Positions 6,649 through 10,035 of a stretch of DNA of 10,035 nt are shown in pieces. Position 1 is the stretch's first letter, and each line of letters opens with the position of its first letter. The notes below the pieces were generated by a model, which saw only the letters and a program-made list of their open reading frames with translations, did not search any database and had not been told where the DNA came from. This stretch comes from Planctomycetaceae bacterium. Its GTDB lineage: Bacteria; Planctomycetota; Planctomycetia; Planctomycetales; Planctomycetaceae. Location: the NCBI GenBank assembly GCA_029259875.1, contig JAJDEK010000252.1, positions 1 through 10,035 of the forward strand, in the 5' to 3' direction. The translations under genes and the position numbers were made by a program.

Positions 6649-7551
6649 ATGAATCATTCACGTGTTTTGATCATTTTGTCCACCATCATCGCAGGATTAT
6701 TGTTTGTGAACTGTGGTCTCACTGGCACCCACGCACAATCACAGGGCTCTTCCGGTCTGAAAATTGACTCAGTGTTGGTGAGCCTCATAGAACAGGTGGA
6801 AGTTCCCGCACGTGAAGTCGGTCAGCTCAACAAAATGCTGGTCAAGGAAGGAATGTCGGTTCAAGAAGGAGAAGTCTTGGCCCGAATTGAAGATTCAGAA
6901 GCCGTCTTACTTTTAAAACAGGCGAAATTGGAATCTGAAATGTCCAAGCTGAAAGCAGAAAATGACGTTAATATTCGCTTTGCCCGTAAGGCATATGAAG
7001 TGGCGAAATCTGAGCTACAGCGTGCAGAAGATTCCATCAAGAAATATCCCAAGAGTATCTCCAAAACCGAACTGGACCGACTAAAACTTACTGCAGAAAA
7101 AGCAGAACTGGAAATCGAACAAGCCACAGAAGATGCGAAGACATCTCAACTGGAAGCCCGTTTGAAACAAAACGCAGAAGAGATTGCTTCTCTGGCTGTT
7201 CAACGGCGAAGAGTAGTGGCACCGATATCGGGAATGGTCGTGCAAATTATGGCAAAGAATGGTGAATGGGTCCGACCTGGCGATACCGTACTTCGAATTT
7301 TAAAACTCGACCGCCTACGCGCAGAGGGACTTATAAATGCATCAAAACTGCAGGAATTAAATTTGAAAGGTCGGCCTGTAGTGCTCGTCGTGAATCAGGG
7401 AGCAAAGAATGAACTCGAGTTCCAGGGAAAAATTTCATTTGTCAGCCCGGAAATTAATCCAGTCAATCACCAAACCCGTGTCTGGGCAGACATTGAAAAC
7501 CCCGACCTCAAGCTCAAACCGGGCATGCGTGCTTCTCTGATTATCAAATAA
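6649..7551 (+). CDS. Periplasmic adaptor (membrane fusion) protein, HlyD/RND type
   Basis: Protein of 300 residues that should act in the periplasm as the adaptor of a transport complex. The order is: signal peptide (1-29, hydrophobic 6-20, likely cleavage at THA|QS); first half of a biotinyl/lipoyl-like domain, 'VEVPAREVGQLNKMLVKEGM' (from 50), with 'GEVLARIED'; an alpha-helical hairpin rich in Lys/Glu/Ala/Leu (~82-180); the second lipoyl half starting 'APISGMVVQIMAKNGEWV' (191-208); then a beta-barrel segment ending 'NPDLKLKPGMRASLIIK', the classical end of this family. C22 is preceded by FVN, a poor lipobox, so a lipoprotein is less likely. AGGAA (6635-6639) lies 9 bases before the ATG. 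It is compact compared with RND adaptors of 350-400 residues. The next gene is 33 bases downstream in the same phase and carries its own HlyD-like arm, so the two probably work together. Confidence 0.85.
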   Translation: MNHSRVLIILSTIIAGLLFVNCGLTGTHAQSQGSSGLKIDSVLVSLIEQVEVPAREVGQLNKMLVKEGMSVQEGEVLARIEDSEAVLLLKQAKLESEMSKLKAENDVNIRFARKAYEVAKSELQRAEDSIKKYPKSISKTELDRLKLTAEKAELEIEQATEDAKTSQLEARLKQNAEEIASLAVQRRRVVAPISGMVVQIMAKNGEWVRPGDTVLRILKLDRLRAEGLINASKLQELNLKGRPVVLVVNQGAKNELEFQGKISFVSPEINPVNHQTRVWADIENPDLKLKPGMRASLIIK

Positions 7552-7584
7552 CCCCATTCGATTGAGAAAGCCAGTACAGCCACC

Positions 7585-9798
7585 ATGTCGTTCGGTCCTC
7601 AAGACTTTTCGAATCAACCTCTGCGTCTGCAAATGCGAGCCGACTTGAGTGTTCAACAGTTGCTATTCGGTGGCAAAAAATATTGGGGCATTAAAGACCC
7701 GATTTCACTGCAATATTATCAACTGCGAGATGAGGAATTTTTTATCCTTAAATTGCTGGATGGGATATCGTCTTTTGATACGATTCGACGCCAATACGAA
7801 CAACGATTTCTACCTCAGAAGCTAGAAGCCACACAACTACAGGGATTTTTATCACGCCTGCATCAGGAAGGATTGATCCTTGCCGATGCTTTTGGGCAGG
7901 GTGAAATCCTGTTGGAACGTCGAACCCAAAAACAAAAGCAGGCGTTTCGCTCCCGGTTTATGAATCCTCTGGCAATTCGTTTTCGAGGTATTGATCCCCA
8001 TCGCTTGTTAAATTGGCTACAACCTTGGACATCTTTGTGTTTTACGCCACTGTTTCTATTGGCTTCACTCTTCTTGATGGTTGCGGCATCTACTTTGATT
8101 CTCACACAACTGGAAGTAGTTATTGCGCAACTCCCCGATTTTACAACCTTCTTCGAAACAAAAAATCTGGTGCTACTTGGTGTCAGCTTGGCATTGGTTA
8201 AAATGCTGCACGAGTTGGGGCACGCGATGGCCTGCAAACAATTCGGAGGTGAATGCCATGAATTAGGAGTGATGTTGCTGGCATTCATTCCCTGCCTATA
8301 TGTCAATGTGAGCGATGCCTGGACGATGTCTAATAAGTGGCATCGCATCATTGTGAGTGCAGCCGGTATCTTTGTAGAACTTATCATCGCATCCATTTGC
8401 GTCTTTCTGTGGTGGTTCTCCTATCCGGGACTATTTCATTCACTCTGCCTGAATGTCGTTTTTGTCTGTTCAGTCAGCACTTTGTTACTGAATGGGAATC
8501 CCCTGTTGCGATATGATGGTTATTACATTTTGCTGGACTTGCTGGAAGTACCAAACTTGAGGCAAAGAGCGCAATCGATTGTTTCCGACCGCTTGCATCA
8601 CTGGTTCTTCGGACACAAGGCAACCACGCTACTGAAAGAGCCAACACGGCTGCGAAGATTTTTGTTTTTCTACGGAATTGCTTCGGTTTTATACCGCTGG
8701 TTTATTGTCATCGTGATTTTATCGGTTTGTTATTATGTGTTGGAACCCTATGGCCTGGAAATCATCGCTCAGGTACTAGGAGCTTTTATATTGATGGGAA
8801 TGTTGATTGTGCCTTTAAAGTCTGGTGTTAACGAAATCCAAACCTATTCCAAAGCAGGCCAAATTCAGTGGCGACGTTTTTTTGTACGCACGACATTGAC
8901 ACTGATTTTATTAGGCGGGCTGCTGTTCATACCTCTGCCCCATCGCATTACCGCTCCTGCTCTGATCGAGCTGAAGGACGCGAAACACGTCTATGTCACC
9001 GCACCCGGATTCCTGAAATCAGCGGCCAGTCCACAAACCTCACTGCAGCAGGGTTCCCTCATCGCTGAATTGCAAAATGATCAGATCCAGCAGGAAATTC
9101 TCAAATTGACCGGACAAATCAATGAGCAGAACATTCGCATCGACACGCTGGGAAAACGCCAATTGGATGACCCGGAAGCGGCTCAGGAACTTCCAACGGC
9201 GAAAGAACAACTGACCGATTTAGAAGATCAAATGCAACAGCGCCAGACAGACCTCAAGCGACTTAGACTGAGAGCCCCCATAGCTGGCACCGTCATTCCA
9301 GCGCCCCCTAAATCCAATTCTCCAGAAGAGGGATCACTTTCCGACTGGTCTGGCTCGCCTCTGGATCTGGAAAATCGAAATTGTTTCCTGGACAGAGGAA
9401 CCTGGCTTTGTTCTATCGGCAACCCAGACCAACTTCAGGCCCGCTTGATTGTTGACCAGGAAGATGTCGCGTTTATTCAAACAGGACAGTCCGTCCGTAT
9501 TCTATTAGATGAATATCCTGGTCATCTTTTGAGAGGAACCGTTCAGGAAATCGCAGAAATCGATACCAATGACTTACACTCGAATTTGATCCATCGTGAA
9601 GAGATCACGACGGAAGTCGACTCCACGGGTAAACGGAAATTAAGTAACACATCTTACCTGGCTCGTGTCACCTTGGATCCCCTTTCTGAACGACCTCTGA
9701 TTCACTCGGGAGGTCAGGCAAAAATCGCTGTTTCACCAGAATCATTGGGTAAAAAAGCGTATCGACAGCTGAGAAAAACCATTCGCTTGTTCCAGTAA
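7585..9798 (+). CDS. PqqD-like / M50 (site-2 protease type) / HlyD fusion membrane protein
   Basis: Protein of 737 residues in three parts. Residues ~25-105 resemble a PqqD-like fold ('YWGIKDPISLQYYQL', 'FFILKLLDGISSFDTIRRQY', 'LSRLHQEGLI'), the fold used by RiPP recognition elements. Residues ~150-455 are a multi-pass M50 core with hydrophobic segments near 150-175, 193-208, 222-240, 252-275, 287-302, 356-385, 392-412 and 434-452. It carries the zinc motif H209-E-L-G-H213 and the distal N305-P-L-L-R-Y-D311-G motif that supplies the third ligand in this family. Residues ~466-737 are a HlyD-like adaptor arm: lipoyl half 'VYVTAPGFLKSA', a coiled-coil hairpin (~490-560), second lipoyl half 'APIAGTVIPAP' (564-574) and beta-barrel 'ARLIVDQEDVAFIQTGQSVR'. 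The catalytic residues look intact. No clear Shine-Dalgarno precedes ATG 7585, and an in-frame TAA at 7549 bars upstream extension. It likely pairs with the upstream adaptor in processing or exporting an unknown substrate; the role is inferred. Confidence 0.85.
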   Translation: MSFGPQDFSNQPLRLQMRADLSVQQLLFGGKKYWGIKDPISLQYYQLRDEEFFILKLLDGISSFDTIRRQYEQRFLPQKLEATQLQGFLSRLHQEGLILADAFGQGEILLERRTQKQKQAFRSRFMNPLAIRFRGIDPHRLLNWLQPWTSLCFTPLFLLASLFLMVAASTLILTQLEVVIAQLPDFTTFFETKNLVLLGVSLALVKMLHELGHAMACKQFGGECHELGVMLLAFIPCLYVNVSDAWTMSNKWHRIIVSAAGIFVELIIASICVFLWWFSYPGLFHSLCLNVVFVCSVSTLLLNGNPLLRYDGYYILLDLLEVPNLRQRAQSIVSDRLHHWFFGHKATTLLKEPTRLRRFLFFYGIASVLYRWFIVIVILSVCYYVLEPYGLEIIAQVLGAFILMGMLIVPLKSGVNEIQTYSKAGQIQWRRFFVRTTLTLILLGGLLFIPLPHRITAPALIELKDAKHVYVTAPGFLKSAASPQTSLQQGSLIAELQNDQIQQEILKLTGQINEQNIRIDTLGKRQLDDPEAAQELPTAKEQLTDLEDQMQQRQTDLKRLRLRAPIAGTVIPAPPKSNSPEEGSLSDWSGSPLDLENRNCFLDRGTWLCSIGNPDQLQARLIVDQEDVAFIQTGQSVRILLDEYPGHLLRGTVQEIAEIDTNDLHSNLIHREEITTEVDSTGKRKLSNTSYLARVTLDPLSERPLIHSGGQAKIAVSPESLGKKAYRQLRKTIRLFQ

Positions 9799-9969
9799 AC
9801 TGATACAACCTTGACTGCAAACACCCTATTTTAACAGATCAAATGGGCTCAAGATCGACATTTCCAGATTGATACAGAATTGCTAAAATCCCCGGATTCA
9901 CTGTAAAAACATGCCTGTTTAAATCTAAATCTCGATATAAATTGAGTCTGGCGGCAAGGAAGCTTCTCG
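9799..9969. other. Intergenic region between the M50 fusion and the last gene
   Basis: These 171 bases contain no ORF of note. CCCTATTT/AAATGGG (about 9826-9846) could form an imperfect stem with one bulge but has no T-run, so termination of the M50 gene is unclear. A promoter candidate for the next gene lies at 9861-9889. Confidence 0.4.
9861..9889 (+). promoter_or_regulatory. Extended -10 promoter candidate for the last gene
   Basis: TTTCCA (9861-9866) and TAAAAT (9884-9889) are 17 bases apart. The -10 is preceded by TGC, giving an extended -10 TGnTAAAAT. Transcription would start near 9896, about 74 bases before the ATG at 9970. Confidence 0.4.
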
Positions 9970-10035
9970 ATGACCGATTCAAAAACTAATCCCCTTCCCA
10001 CGTTTAATATTGTTGTCCTCACTGGTGGGGAATCG
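9970..10035 (+). CDS. N-terminal 22 codons of a gene, possibly D-alanine-D-alanine ligase (3' end outside window)
   Basis: ATG 9970 is preceded by a strong Shine-Dalgarno, AAGGAAG (9956-9962), 7 bases upstream, and the frame is open to the window edge. The visible peptide is a short polar lead, 'MTDSKTNPLPTF', then 'NIVVLTGGES'. A beta strand followed by Gly-Gly-x-Ser within the first 30 residues is how D-alanine-D-alanine ligases begin (typically VxxGGxSxERxVSLxSG). The window stops just where the decisive Glu-Arg would follow. Other nucleotide-binding enzymes could start in a similar way. The gene itself is well supported; the product is a guess. Confidence 0.5.
   Translation, partial: MTDSKTNPLPTFNIVVLTGGES

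Noticed and set aside
6711..6716. Lipoprotein lipobox around C22 of the adaptor
   Set aside because: The residues before the cysteine are Phe-Val-Asn; Asn at -1 and Phe at -3 do not fit a lipobox, and a normal Sec site follows at residue 29.
7863..8396. Minus-strand ORF of 177 codons inside the M50 fusion gene
   Set aside because: It is antisense to the membrane core with the HELGH motif; the long open frame follows from codon use in the real gene.

Overview
The window looks like the chromosome of a planctomycete, possibly Gimesia-like. The basis is the gene content: a C-terminal fragment resembling DUF1570 proteins, a multi-haem CxxCH cytochrome overlapping a sorbosone-dehydrogenase-like propeller, a Tat-exported NHL-repeat protein, and a PqqD-like/M50/HlyD fusion. 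Base composition is moderate by eye. The taxon is inferred, since no rRNA or marker gene lies here. No mobile element, tRNA, rRNA or CRISPR array was seen.

Layout. (1) Bases 1-339 hold the 3' end of a gene cut by the window edge; its end carries a 16-base perfect palindrome and is followed by a second hairpin with a short T-rich run. (2) Bases 340-615 are non-coding and hold a good sigma-70-type promoter candidate at 495-523. (3) Bases 616-4601 are a two-gene operon whose genes overlap by 7 bases: a five-haem cytochrome c and an exported beta-propeller with a calcium-loop-like motif. Together they suggest a periplasmic oxidation module in which the propeller may bind or oxidise a substrate and the cytochrome accepts electrons; the substrate is not readable. 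(4) On the minus strand, 6324 to 4650 carries a Tat-exported NHL propeller resembling peptidyl-hydroxyglycine amidating lyase, then a 177-residue protein of unknown function. This pair is convergent with the cytochrome operon. (5) Bases 6325-6648 are a divergent intergenic region with a perfect minus-strand TATAAT and several inverted repeats. (6) Bases 6649-9798 encode a periplasmic adaptor (HlyD/RND type) followed by a 737-residue membrane protein fusing a PqqD-like domain, an M50 (site-2 protease type) core and a HlyD-like C-terminal arm. They sit 33 bases apart in the same reading phase and probably form one envelope-spanning transport or processing system. (7) Bases 9799-9969 are non-coding with a promoter candidate, followed by the first 22 codons of a gene whose N-terminus fits D-alanine-D-alanine ligase.

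The most interesting element is the adaptor plus PqqD/M50/HlyD pair. Its domains suggest substrate recognition, intramembrane proteolysis and export in one machine, but no ATPase or substrate peptide is encoded within the window. Nothing here can be called a proven new system from sequence alone.
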